From NCBI GenBank assembly GCA_963920765.1, contig OY987246.1, positions 24,623,167 through 24,687,166 of the forward strand: a DNA stretch of 64,000 bases. The letters run 5' to 3'. A model generated the notes under the pieces. That model ran no database searches and had not been told where the DNA came from. It saw only the letters and a program-made list of their open reading frames with translations. The DNA is from Ulota crispa (Eukaryota > Streptophyta > Bryopsida > Orthotrichales > Orthotrichaceae). Shown one piece after another: positions 34,802 to 47,489 of the stretch (its first letter is position 1; every line of letters begins with the position of its first letter). The translations under genes and the position numbers were made by a program.

Positions 34802-35717
34802 CACCTAAAGGACAAGGCCCTTTTCTTTGTGAAAAGCACTAAAAATTGCCACTTTTGGGGGATGAAAGGAGTGGTGATTTTTGTATTTTTTGAAATCTAA
34901 TTGTAAGATCTTGCTCTTGACAGTATGAGGTACTTGGGGAAAAAATGAGCTTATTCCAAATGAAAGGGAGTGAGATATTTACATGTGAAGTGAAGGAAAA
35001 AAATTGTAACTCCCAAAAATTTCAGAAGCCGTTGACCACTCCTATATCAAAAAAATTGCTCTATGCAAAGTTAAGATTTTTTTTTACCATATAGAAGACC
35101 AAGCTAGGTATGTGTGGGGGAATTTTCAAATCAACTGGAACTATACAACACATGGGAAAAAATAGTAAGTAAAAAAAGTAGAGAATGAGTCAAAACACTA
35201 AATTGTTGAGAATTTATTTACTAAAATGAAAAATGCAAATCTCAACGGTTATAATGTTGTGATAAACAATCTACATCCTTTGGTTTTGATTTTTTTCCAA
35301 AATAATGAAAATTGAGTCAAATAAAGGACTTCAAAGTTTAGTTTAGAGTAGACAATCCATAATTGCCTGCAAACAAAAATTCCTCATAATGTTCATGTCA
35401 TTGATTGAAATTGAATGATTCAAAACTTCCCACATATAAAAAAATAATAAAAGAACCACTTCCAAATTTTTACTTTAAAAAAATGTGAATTTCAAAGAAG
35501 TTTGGGTTGCCCGGACTAGCAGTCCTCCCCAAATTTTCATGAATTCTTACAAAACTTCTTTGTCAAATGTCATAATGAAGAAAAAATAAATACCGGCATA
35601 GATCTTTCAATTCCCCACCTTCAATAAAAGTTTAAAAAAATCACACAAAGTAGTTTAACTATAGATACATGCCCAAAATCCCATTTTTTCCCGGAAGGAA
35701 CAATGGTCCTTTAGGGG
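34802..35717 (-). mobile_element. TTAA-flanked element, long subfamily B, reversed
   Basis: TTAA at 34798-34801; right flank TTCA (one change). Ends CACCTAAAGGACAAGG / TGGTCCTTTAGGGG. The 916 bp are homologous to 2945-3877 in the opposite orientation. Confidence 0.8.
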
Positions 35718-35987
35718 TTCAGTTAGAGTGCTATTAAAACAACTTTGGAGTGCCAATGTATAAGCAACTATCTAAGAGAAACTTTGTCCCTATAGCACAT
35801 TGACACTTACCAGCTTTATAAACAAGATGCTTACTCAAACTTTTTTCAACGTAGCTTCTCTCAATTCAAAAGCACCTCCTAGCAATCCAAAAATGAGGTG
35901 GAAACTTGTAATATAGTTTGAAAATTGCTTATGTTGATATTGTACAGTATAGTGGTATCATGTGTATCATGTGTATCCTATGGGAAC

Positions 35988-36213
35988 ATAAACGTTGCTC
36001 AAACAAAATCCTTTGCATTTTTGGTTACCTTAGACTTGTGAATCCTAACTTGTGAATCCTAACTACATCCTAGAGTAGGTGAATTATGCAATAGAACATA
36101 ACCAAAAATTGTGAAGTAATGTCACTTTTGCTAGCAGTTTTTCATTCTTGAAAAAAATTGGGACCCTCTTAAAAAGGACATGGGACAACATTTTGTTCAA
36201 GCAACATTTATGC
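35988..36213. mobile_element. Relative of the 5915-6065 element
   Basis: Ends ATAAACGTTGCTCAAACAAA / TTTTGTTCAAGCAACATTTA mirror each other and match 5915-6065. The interior includes a short direct repeat, cttgtgaatcctaa. Confidence 0.55.
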
Positions 36214-36649
36214 AGGATAAAATTCTCAAACACTAGCAATTGCGTGAGGCCCTTACCCTACACATGTAGAATCATTGTAGACTACCTGAGTGTGTTGCAA
36301 AGTAGCTTGTAATTATACCCCTGTCTATACTAGAGGGTCATGGGCGAGTCATTGCACATACCAAAGCCTGTGTGTAATTCACATCAAATGAATACAGCAA
36401 AGCATCGCTCGTCTGGGGAGTGGAGACGTGCCCTGTTTTTCCCCACAAGGGGTTTTTACCATGGGTGAGTCATTGCTCACAAGGTATTCATCCTCCTATA
36501 CATAACATCTATCACCAAGCTTTTTTTTGGTTTTCTATTGGTCAAGTGTCACACACTTTACAATGCATGGAGGAAAGAAAAAGATGGATACAATCATCCA
36601 TGCATGCATATCATCCATAAAATCCGCTAATATTGCGAACAAATATTCA

Positions 36650-36940
36650 TAAGCATTAGTGTCCCCATAATTGTAATCTCTAAAATTTTGAAAAATTTGT
36701 AAAAGTAAATAGATGTAGTTATAAGGATGTACAACATGTGAACATGAAACCTTAGTGTTTGTTATGGGTACAATGGCAATTTTTTCTTTAAAAATTCACA
36801 ACTTATTCTCATAATACCTAAATAATACATTCAAAAGTAAAAACTCATTATTTTTGTGTTGCTAACATGATCCTATAACTTGCTAAATATTTTTTAATAG
36901 TCATCATGTTCAAAACCCTTAAACTAACGTTTATGGGTGT
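36650..36940. mobile_element. Relative of the 5527-5822 MITE
   Basis: Long homology to 5527-5822 (atgtacaacatgtgaacatg; catgttcaaaaccctta). The right end, acgtttatgggtgt, is preserved; the left end is worn. Confidence 0.65.
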
Positions 36941-37235
36941 TCCTACCTTAAGTTTTGGTGCCCCAAATGTTTAATTAAGAGGGATTTGATAATTTCATCC
37001 ATTTTTTCACCCATTTTTATATAATGGTGACATAACTAGTGTCAGAATTAATTAAGATTCACGTGAAACTTGGTCCCAAGAAAGTTCCCTAGGGATTGTT
37101 GTAGCACAACAAGTAAACATCTGCGTCATTTATGATGCCAGGGCCACATAGGCCACGGATGAAGAAGTAGAAATTTGTTTTTGAAGTAACTTAAGTACAA
37201 GAATCACTTTGCTCAAGGTTCCATGAGTTTTTCTA

Positions 37236-37535
37236 AGGTAGGAGGCTCAAACTCCGTCAGGCATTAATTCCGCTCACCTCCCCAAATGAACTCTGTCAAA
37301 GCATGTTCTTATAAACGTACATTTGAGGTGGTGAGCGGTTTTAGAGCCCTATGACCTTTCCACTTCAAAATTTCATAACTAATTCCATCAAGCTCCAAAA
37401 TATATGAAAAAACTTGGGTTAAATGCCAATTTCTCTTGTCTTTCAAATAAAACTTACTGAAACTATTTCAAGAAGTTCCACCACCCCAAAATTTAGTTTC
37501 AGCCCTTAGATGGTCGGTTTATGAGCCTCTTACCT
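37236..37535. mobile_element. TA-flanked MITE, AGGTAGGAGG family
   Basis: AGGTAGGAGGCTCAA / ATGAGCCTCTTACCT, TA at 37234-37235 and 37536-37537. 300 bp, closest to 7631-7971. Confidence 0.75.
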
Positions 37536-37537
37536 TA

Positions 37538-38559
37538 CTCAGGAGAAACCTTTCCACCATTCAATGGCAGAAGTTTGGAGAAGCCAGTTTGTGAAACTGA
37601 AAATGGTCATTTTAAAACTAACGAAAAAAGATGAGTGTAAAAGTTTGAGGGATTTATTCTTACATAAAAAAGTAAGTAGTAAGTACTGCCACTTGTCTTC
37701 TACAAAACTCCGGTTAGAAAAGCTAATTTTGCCTTGGTTTGGCCTGGCATTGATCCGTTATTGCAAAGCCTGTCGAAGGGAACAGAAATGAGAAACTGGG
37801 CACTCCAATCCGTGCCACCTGTGCGGACTTCAAAATCCGACCTATGCCAAGCACTGATCCCATGTGTAATTTTCATGACTTGTCTCAAGTGGTTAAAATC
37901 ATTGCTGAAGTGTGCCCAATCATCAAATCTAAATCATTTAGAATTCCCATTTTTACCTTTTTATAGTTGTCTTAGTAATTTGGTAAAAGCTTTAGTAGAA
38001 ACTTCGGTAAATCTTTTGGTAGATTTTTGGGTAGATGTAGTCACACATGTGAACACTGGTAGCGGCCTTGCTAAGCTTACCCACTCATTGCAACATGCCC
38101 CGAAAACAGAAATTACACGTGTGCAGGGGGACTCTGGCACATTTAGGACTTGTATGTGAAATAAAGTATAAGGATTTCAATTGCGGTTGAGACAAGGGTT
38201 CCAGGTTTAATCATTCACAGGTCTGCCAGATCTTGTATAACTTTTCTGTCCTTTTTAAACCTTTAAAAATTTCTTCTCTTATTGAAACCAGGTGACTGAA
38301 GCAGATTGCATTGCAGGCTCTCCCCTGACGTTCGGTAGGGCCGCTTTACATATGGAGGTCGGGCCAATTTGGCTAGGGGCTGATTGCCTCAAATTTCAAC
38401 CCTCATTTTGTTTAAGGTCGGCCTCCACTCCTAATTAAAATTAGATTATAGTGTGAGCCAATTACCTCATATGTAAAAATCTTGAGGCCAAGGGTGTGGG
38501 CCAATTCCATATAACCAATAGATTTTAGCCCTCCTCTCTATCTTTTCATTGCCATTTGC
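37538..38559. other. Intergenic, no gene seen
   Basis: Short open frames at 37564-37791 and 37734-38159 without recognised domains. The stretch ahead of 38560 may belong to the Harbinger element, but I could not define its ends. Confidence 0.4.
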
Positions 38560-39884
38560 TCAAAATGAATGAATGAAGACATAAGGTCCTAGTGGCTCTT
38601 GTCTTCTTCATGGCCATACGGCATGTCATTGTGATTGTTTTCATTTTGCAAGAACTTGCTATAAGCCAGCATAATGCTACCATGGCATTGGATTTTGCTA
38701 TGGTGGTTGGGATTAGAAAGAAGGGGGCTTCAAGGAAGGCATGGAGCATTTGGATGTATGATCGAAGCACCGGTTTTGTGGACCCGCAATTATTTGGGTG
38801 TTATTCAGATTAGTTATTCAAACAACATACAAGGTTACTTCCTTAAACTTTTGATTATTTGTGTGGCGTTTTAACTCCATCTCTAAGCCAAATGAATACA
38901 AAGTATAGATCAATCATTCCTCTTAGAAATCATATTGTTCTTTCTATGAATAGATTGAGTAGTGGTAATTCATTATGTGGTAATGTCAAAACCTATGGGA
39001 TTCATGAAAGTACTGCATTTATCATTATTAGGGAGTTTTGTGCTATAGTTGAGAAGCATTTGAAACCACTAGTGATAGAAAAACAATATGGTATCATTTT
39101 GAAGAGAATAGCAGCTGAAGTTAAAGAGCTTAGGAGGTTACCTTATGTGATTGGAACGGTTGATGGAAGTCACATATCTATTATTGTTCCTTCTCTAGGC
39201 CCTACTTCCTACTATTGTAAAAAATGTTTTTTTTAGCTCTACTTCAAGGTGTAGTGGATAGCAAATGTAGATTTTGGTATTATGATTTTGGGCAAGTCGG
39301 GCGCTGTTATGATTGGACTTGTTCCAAAATTCAAATATTGAGAAGGGAATGATGAAAGGTGAATTATTATCTTACAAACTTGTTGGTGATGCTGTTTATT
39401 CAATGAAGCCATGGTTTTACTCTCCTTTCAAAGATGAGAATGATGATTTATCTAAAGCAAAGGCACATTAGAACTTCATTGAGTCTTCTACAAAAATGGC
39501 CGTGGAGAGAACTTTTGGTATACTAAAAAGGAGGTGGATGATCATTTTGAAGAAGGTTGATAGGCCTCTCAAAAATGTATCAAATCTGGTTACTACATCC
39601 ATTTGCCTTCAAAAATTGTGCATAATTTAAAAAACAAGTTTGATGAAGAGTGGGCAAAAGAAAGAAAGAAGATTGTGCAAGGAAAAAGTGCAAATCAATT
39701 TGGAAAATTGGGGAGGGCAAATATTTTCATGGCAGCTACACAAATGGCAAAGGAGATGAGGAGGTACTTGAAAATGGAGGAAGTTCATGTTGGAACTATA
39801 CAAATTGAAAACATTGAAGACACAGTGATAAATGACATGAAAAATATAAGGCATGATGTGAGCGCTCGAATCTCTACCCTATAG
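38560..39884 (+). pseudogene. Broken PIF/Harbinger DDE transposase
   Basis: Cut-and-paste transposase of the plant Harbinger nuclease type (DDE superfamily). The catalytic triad is recognisable: D in GTVDGSH (39162-39164), D in VGDAVYSMKPW (39388-39390), and E in VERTFGILKRRW (39505-39507). The N-terminal part reads IHESTAFIIIREFCA, the usual helical DNA-binding region. The reading frame is broken by a shift in a T run near 39225-39240, a TAG at 39469-39471, a second shift near 39630, and stops before 38859. The C-terminal part FDEEWAKERKK persists to 39884. It could not supply active transposase. Element ends not found. Confidence 0.85.
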
Positions 39885-40986
39885 AGATGGGCAAAGACAA
39901 TTGGGTTCTAAGCTAATCCACAAATTTTTATAAATAGCTAGTTAAGGTGGTGCATTGTAGATTTCAAGTCTTTGTCTTCCAAGCAATGGATCTTTTAATT
40001 TTGATTTTAAAAATCTAAAAAGTACAAGTGATCATACAATAAGTGAGGAGTGAATTAATAGTCTAAGCTAAAAGGATTTCACACAACAGATCAAGGAATT
40101 GCACTAACTAAAAAGGCAGATGTGGGCTAGGGGAGACATCATTTTACCTCATCCGGAAGAGGGTTTTGCCAATCCAGTCATATGCTACCTCTATTCTCAG
40201 TATTGTTGGCTTTGCATTGTCCCAAAATCCCTACCAACAATTCAAAAACCTCTAGTACTTGTTATTTTCCTCAAATTGGCTAATTTTACATACTAGTCTT
40301 AGCTGTTGAAACTTTTTCTAATATTGACTCCGTACTCTAGATGAAAAAGTAAATAAAAAGTCAACTAAAATAGAAGGAAGAAAATCATGAATCCTCAAAT
40401 TCCCCAAACTACGGTTGCCGGTGCAAAAAAAACTCCAATAGCTAGCTAGTTTTTAAAAGTGTTTTATATTTTTATGGATTTTTTCAAAATTGGATTTACA
40501 TAACAGCTGTTAGTTAAAAAGGTCTCAAAGGATATCCAATTGTCTACTATATTCCATTGGATCTAATCCTATCTCTATAAAAATACTAGAAATAGTCCTA
40601 AAATCTTGAAAGCAAAATAGAAAAACTACCTCAATCCCCCTTTCTACTCTAAAGAAATCATTTAACTTCATTAATTTTGTTTTGCAAATTTTTAGAAGAA
40701 GGCAATTATAGAATAAATGGAAACCCTAGAAAAGAATATTAAACATGAGAAGAAATATTAAAAAGAACCCAAGAATTAATCCAAGACCAAGAAGAAAAGT
40801 AAAGAGGGAATTGATGGAGTAATCTAACAAGAAGAGAAAAGAGGGAGAAAATGAAGGAAAAAAATGAGAAATTAGAGGTGCCTAGTCCCCTAACCTAAAA
40901 CCTGGTGCTCTATTGCTGTGCTTGGGGCCGGATCTGCTGCTGCCAGGCCGCTGGACTGCTTCCGCGGCTCTGTGGTTTGGTTGGGG
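39885..40986. other. Intergenic, no gene seen
   Basis: AT-rich, with short A-rich and GA-rich tracts (40740-40880). Part may be the 3' side of the Harbinger element. Confidence 0.45.
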
Positions 40987-40987
40987 G

Positions 40988-41118
40988 GACTACAAGAAAA
41001 AGACCATATTTTGACTAAGCACTATGACTATAGTGAGTCATTTTGGACACAAAATATGTCCAAAATGACTCACGGTAGTCACGGTGCTTAGTAAAAAAAT
41101 GGCATTTTTCTTGTAGCA
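40988..41118. mobile_element. CACTA-like hairpin mini-element
   Basis: The ends GACTACAAGAAAAAG / TTTTTCTTGTAGCA resemble the CACTACAAGAAAA tip of En/Spm-type elements with one change on each side. Almost the whole 131 bp is one inverted repeat (gagtcattttggaca, then tgtccaaaatgactc) around a 7-bp loop. No clean 3-bp duplication is left. Confidence 0.6.
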
Positions 41119-41124
41119 AGCTTG

Positions 41125-41445
41125 TGAGTGCCGGCTGCTATAGAAATACAGCAGCGCCTCCTCTTTCTTTGTCACCAGACTGGGAGTCAACTGCCGTAGC
41201 CATACTTCTGCGCTGGTGCCTTCGGGTGGCGGGCGTAAAGTCATGGGTTTGAACTCTAGCGCCTGCGCTCCGTTTGCTCGGGAGAAGTGGGGTGCGAGGT
41301 AACTATTGTATAAATACAGTAGTGCTTCTCTCCCTCTCACAACACTAGGTTGGGTATTGGCTTGATAGTTGGCCTTGTGTAGTAGAGCGTTGTCTTTATA
41401 GTCATGAGGTTTGGGTTCGAATCCCCCCTCCAACACTGTTCTTGT
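41125..41445 (+). repeat. Dimeric tRNA-like SINE candidate
   Basis: Two diverged direct units start at about 41125 and 41305 (each near tatagaaatacagcag or tataaatacagtag). Each carries a B-box-like site: gtcatgggtttgaactc near 41240 and gtttgggttcgaatccc near 41410. The second unit also has an A-box-like stretch (tagtagagcg). The second unit pairs poorly as a real tRNA, so a tRNA-derived retroposon is more likely. Confidence 0.5.
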
Positions 41446-42479
41446 TTGATCTACTGATCCAATCGCTGCGGCCTTGCACTCTAACAACTCTAGTAAGTTC
41501 GTTCATTAACTCTAGCAGCTCTCAAACGTCTAAGGTGGGTTCAATTCCTTAATTGGATCAACTTTTTGACAAAGAAACTAAAACCCACTATACTCTTTTA
41601 AATTAACTTTACTCACATTCTCTTTTTCTTTCTTAGAATTTAAAAGACTTAATCACTACAAAATATTTACTTTATTGTGACAACTTTGGAGGGACTAGGA
41701 CAATAGCTCAATTGTTTAAGATGGAAAAAGAATAACTATTTATGACAATTGTGACAATAACTTTGCCGTATGAAGATAGTAAACAACTAATTTAATAGTT
41801 TAATCTCGCCTTAGAGGAGATGCCAGTCTCTATTCCTTCTACAAAGCGTGATTATCAAACTGCAAGCGCTTATAAATTTTTGCAATAATTTAGATTAGCA
41901 TAGCTCACAATTTTAAAATAAGCTTTTACTTGGAGATCTTTGATTATTCACAAAATGGTGCAATGGCTCTAAAAAAATGAGGGAGAAGAAGCTCCTTATA
42001 TCTAGTTTTGCCTTGGTCCTTCCCCTTTTAATGTTTTACGTCATATTCAATGCGTCATGGCGTCATACTACGTCATAGTGAATACGTCATTTTAATTACA
42101 AAAACAATTTGAAGTCAAGCAATAAAGTTCGGAAGACAAGACATGAAAAGTGATGATGGCCACATTGCGTCTCATAAAAACGCGAAGCACTACTGTGGGC
42201 AAGTGATGATAAATTGATGCTGATAGTAATTTGCTACACAGATCATGTAGTAATTCTAAAGCTAACATGTGCACGAACTTTTGCCTACAATTTTCACCTT
42301 GCAGAAATGACATATTTATTAGAGAAAATGTTGGTGTGGGGTTGCTCCTTTGTTAATTGTTTTTTAGGATTGTTATTGATTGATTTTGGCACCTAGTATT
42401 GTTATTGATCAAACCAATTGTGACGGTGGAGTATATCACCATACTCCATTACCACGGTTTACAAGAAATTGTCACAATT

Positions 42480-45400
42480 CCTTCAAAAGTTGAGTTTCCA
42501 ATGTGGCTTTTTTTTTTGGTTCTTAATAGTTATGCAAAAGTGTTTCCATAGTGATGCGCTAGCATGAACTGTGGCCACCCTTGCAAGTTTAAGAATTTTA
42601 TTATGACTAACTAGTTGGTTGCATTGTTTCAAGTTGTATCGGTCAATGCATAGATACCAAATGATGAAAAATCTCAAAATATTCCACGGTTGTGAAAAAA
42701 AAACATATTTTTGATTTTCCATGTATTTCTAGGTGATGATGGCATATGAGGGCCGCAAGAGAGTTTAAAACTCTTGATTTGTTGTAAAGGTCAGCTAATG
42801 CATCATATTTTCTCCACAACTCTCAGGTGCTCCCTCATTCGAAGAAAAGATGTACAATTGTTTCCAAAGAATTTAGTTACAGTTGGTCTTTATAACTCAT
42901 TGCGCAAAACTTTGTTAATTGCTTTCAAAAGTCATTACGACTATAGCAAGGACGCTTGGTCCATTCTTATTAATAAATGAATTGGTTGATTTTCTGCATG
43001 AATTTATTAGCTTGTACTCTAATAAGTTCATGTGAGCATTTTGTACAATCAAACATATGTCAAGGGTGCTAATACTAGCTCAGCCAAAGGAACCATCCAT
43101 TGTCAAATGCTAATATGATGAAAAGTAAATAGATTGAAAGTTGAATACAATAATGTAATGTGCTTACTCTAGGCTCCTGATCTGTATAGATTTAGGTATT
43201 TCCTAGTCTTAGTCCAAGGTGCTTGTAGAAATAGGTGTGAAGTGGAAAAGTGTAAGTTGGTTCTATTTATAATATCACTTCTATTCTATGGTACATATGC
43301 ATATAAATATGTTTCCACTTGATTAAGTGTCCGAGCCCAAGGTGCTAGACAAAGCAAATTGCAAAGATGTATAGTGTTTCTATTGATTCTTGTGAGTTGT
43401 TTGATCGTCAAGGGGGTTGAGTGTAGTTCCATACCTTGGTTTTGAGGTCGATGAACATAAGAGACCATTCTTCTATAAACGCCATGGAGAAGACTTTCTT
43501 CTTTTCTGATTTTTAAACTTCACGTTAATGGACCTTCATACCGCCGCTTTGACATGTATTGTTGCCACCTAAGTCACTTTTTATGCTCTTTCATAACTTG
43601 GCGCTTGGTCTCCATATTTAGTGTTACACGGTTCTATCCAGGTGTACCATATCAAGAAAGATCTCATTAAATCAAAAAATTGATTTTTGTACACTTGTTT
43701 TGTTTCTCTATCTTTATTGTTGTTTTCTAAGTGAAACCCTAATACTTGTGTAAAACTTAGGACTTTTTTACCCCTCCATAGTCTTGCTAAAGAGTTAAAA
43801 TTATCCCACATCTTCTTCACAAACGGTAATCTAAAAAAAGATTAGTAGTTATTTTGATGGAGTATGGGCAGAATACGCAGCTAACTTCCGCAATATGTGC
43901 CCTTCTGCTTAGCCACGCTCTAGTTCCTATTCCATTGTTCAGCAATTGCCACAAAAAGTGGCATGTTTAACAGGTCTCGATGCATGTCATAGAAGTTGCA
44001 GCATCTTATTCAATTTTGCTACTTCTATTTCTGTTTTCTCAAATTCTTTAACTTTTTTTGCTTTGACTCCTAATTTTAATATCTGTCGCATGTATCTATG
44101 TCTTGAGGAATATACAAAGAATGGTGAGAGGATGGATAAATCATTTTTGGCTATATTCTTCCACCTTCAGTTTTTTGGATCCCATAAAAACTTGTCAATG
44201 GTATTTTTTTCTATTGCCTACATAGAATTTGGGTATTCAAGAAGTTCCATCGAGTTGCACTTTTGAAAGGCTTGGTTTTTTAGCACTTCACGTTACGATC
44301 CTTGCGGATTTGGCAGCTTTTGCTGCCAGAAAGTCCAACCCTTTAACTTTGTTGAGGATGCCAAGTTGCTCCAAGTTCTGGTACGTGAACACTCGTGGTC
44401 TGATAATCTCATCTTTTGCAATGGTTACTAGGTAGTGTCTTTCAAGATTGTGACTGTACAGCCACTCTCATTTTTAAAATTTTCCTATAGATTGCATTGG
44501 GTCCCATGAGATATGTGATATTGTAACTAATCTTCTAAATACGGTATTTTTTGATACTCCTCTTTGTCAAAAAAATTTAACTTAGATCTCTTCCGCGGAG
44601 CACCAGTTGTCTATCTCTGAGTTCCATAGATTACACACTTTCTGGATACTTGCTATAGCCCATAGATGGAAGCTGAGTTGATTTTCCTTACACATGCCCA
44701 TCGGTGTCAATTCGTCCTCCAATACTAGCTGATTACCATAGATCGGCTGGTGCAATACTTTTGCCGCAGTCTATGATTTGATTCAAATTAGGTCCGACTT
44801 GACCGCATTAAATGCTTTGAAGCAAGCTAGCGTTAGTAGTGACAGCTAGAGGTTCCTGACCCTTGGCTTTGCAAAAGACAACTAGTTAATTGAATCATGT
44901 CATTTAGAATCAGCTAATGGTCTGCAGCCCTCTAGATTATTTCTCATTTGAACTTTCTAAGATTCCATGGCCAAAACTAAGCTTCTCACGATCTTTTTTG
45001 CTTGTGCTTGCAATATGGGGTTGGTGATTTTGATCTCGTCATCGTTGCGTAGACAAATGCATGCATTTCAATCTATCCGTGCCGAGCATCGACCCTCTTC
45101 GTATCTCACCCATATGTATGTCTTAATAAGCTTCATGACGACTTTGCAACATCTGGAAGACATGCCACAACATAAAGTTTTATACCAACACATCAATAAT
45201 AATACTTGGTTACAAATAACAATATGTCTTCTTAGAGAAATCATTTTGGTAGCCCAAGATCAAATAGTTTTTTTTATATTTTCCAATGCTGCTCTTCCAT
45301 ACGCGTTGCTTCATCGGTTGACGGAGTTGTGCTCGTCAATACTACATGTATTGTTTGCGTTTATGCAAATGCTGGTTCAGCGCGTGAGGCATTCGGTTTA

Positions 45401-47200
45401 GCGTATATGGTTGCTGGTTTGCATGGTAGGTTTTGCCTGACTTGTCATTTTTTATGAAAGCCGTCATACTCTCTTATGTTTCTTTTGTCTGCTGTTTTTT
45501 ACTTTCAGCCTCATCTTTTTCTTCTATCCTTGCGTGATTATTGACCTTCTTATTGCATGGCTTTGAGAATGGGTTTAGGCCGGGTTACTAGTTCTGCATT
45601 ACTTTCATCACCCAACGCGCGTTTGTCATTTCCTTTTTTTCCATGGTCATGTTGTTGTTTTTCATTGTATTGATGTTTGAACTGCATTCCTCCGAATGAG
45701 CTGAGTTTGGCCTCCCTCCTAGATGTGCTATGTACATCTTTATATACCCATCATGTTTATACGGGAGTGGCTTTCTATTGAACTCCGCGTTTAATCTTTC
45801 TTTCAAGTAAATTAAAATTTATGGTACTCTTAAAAAGTTCTCTCTTAGCATAGGCTTTTTAGATATGCAGTTGGTATTTATCACTTTGTCCTCTAAGTTA
45901 TATGTCTTCCATAATGTTAATCCCTTATTGTTCCACGATTTTCCAGATCGCTTGTGACTAGGAGCCATCTTGGTCAAGAATCAGCTGTCTCTGATGAAAT
46001 GACCCGCCACCCGCCATGTTACCATTGTCACCGTTACCATGCTTTTTTCCAATTTTCTGTTGTCACACAGTTTTCCCTTTGCTCTAGTTTAGTGTGTTTC
46101 TGAGTTTATTTTGTGGCGGTTTTTCTTTACTATGGGTCGTCAAAGGACACGCCTAAACTTTGTACCCAAAATTCCAGCATCTATTGCACTGATCTGGTAA
46201 ACCAGAGTATTAGATCAATTGCTCAATGTCTACTAATTTGGTCTACCACATTGATATAAAAAAGATGCTCAAGGATCTAAGTAGTGCTAAGCAATCTTTG
46301 ACGAAAATATTCACAATAGAACCTGCTATGTATCTACTAGCTGTAGTCGGTGGCTCCACTGAGTAAACTTCCTCTGTCATTTTGGCCATTGTGAGCAGCA
46401 TATTTATTGTCTGTAGCTGAGAGTCTAAATCAGGAAACTGCATGTGGATTGTAATTCTTAGTTGCTTATGTGGATATGTCAACGCTGCTACAAACTTATC
46501 TAGTTATTTAAAAAACTAGATTGACATATCCTCTCATTCTAGGTACGATATGTTTAACCACTTATAAGCTTCTTCTGACGTAGAAAATTATATTCTGAAG
46601 AAGTCTTTAGCCAACAACTGAATGGAAGAGAACGCTTCACGCTTGTATTTCAAAAAGAATTTACAAAGGGGGATGAAGTCCATAGCTATCGTACATGAAG
46701 TACGTCCCAAACTCAGTCAGCTTATCTTTTCAACATTTGTATGTCTCAGCACCTCGAGCTACTCTTGTAGGATCTCAAGCCTGAGTTTTTACTTGGTGCT
46801 GACTATTGTTCTTTTGCCGCCACCTACTGTGCTCTGTACTAACTTCTACTGCGTCTGCAGCAAAAGATCCGACATTGCCCCTGCATTTCTGCTTAACGTA
46901 GGTAGTTGCGTCTGTAACAATGGCTCCGGAGTGACTTTCAACTCCTTGCTTAATGTTGGCAACGCGTCCAGCATGTCCACTTCACAACCTTCTTTTATTT
47001 GATACTGAATAACTCCCGCCATATCCATAAACTGTGTAAACAATTACAATTAAGATTTGTTCTCACACTAACTTGTTCTTGGGTCTCTGCAGCTGTTCTT
47101 GCTGAAGCGCTGCTTCTAAACTTGGGTGGCACTGCTCTCTGTCATCTACCAAAAGCTTTAGCTTTAGCTGCGGCTCGTCTCTTTTTAACGACCGTGACAC
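42480..47200 (-). pseudogene. Decayed LINE (non-LTR retrotransposon)
   Basis: Peptides in order on - match the parts of a plant L1-type element. A gag-like ORF1 with DUF4283-like text is at about 46700-46240 (CKFFLKYKREAFSSIQLLA; VEPPTTASRYIAGSIVNIF). A reverse-transcriptase C-terminal part is at about 45420-44960 (RRHIVICNQVLLL; NDDEIKITNPILQAQA). A zf-RVT domain is at about 43980-43580 (NNGIGTRAWLSRRAH). Tail peptides occur twice (SFLIWYTWIE near 43650; FFIIWYLCIDRYN near 42650), so either two overlapping fragments or a tail duplication is present. The central polymerase core seems deleted; stops and shifts are frequent. The open + frame at 44967-45401 is its antisense shadow. Ends uncertain. 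Confidence 0.65.
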
Positions 47201-47489
47201 CATCGCAGTTTGCTAAAAAAACCGTAAAAACTTTAGAAAAAATTGCAAAAAACTTTTCTACTCCTACTCGTTTCTACCACTTGTATTACTGCTCATGATT
47301 TGGTTAGTATCGTGCACTTTTAACAAGAAGTGAGTTATTAAAACGACTTCTAGGACTTTGAGATCTCAAATCTGTAAAAAACAAGGCCTTTCCACTATGC
47401 ACCATTGTAAACCTTGAAGTACTACGTGGACTAAGGGATAAAGAAGTCTCTGTTGATTGCTACTTGAATAATTGTAGTAATCATTGAGC

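Noticed and set aside
41385..41440. Functional tRNA gene
   Set aside because: A good T-arm/B box is present, but the acceptor and anticodon stems pair poorly and the spacing is too long; better explained as a SINE.
44967..45401. 144-residue + strand open frame
   Set aside because: Antisense to LINE reverse-transcriptase peptides, which match in the opposite strand.
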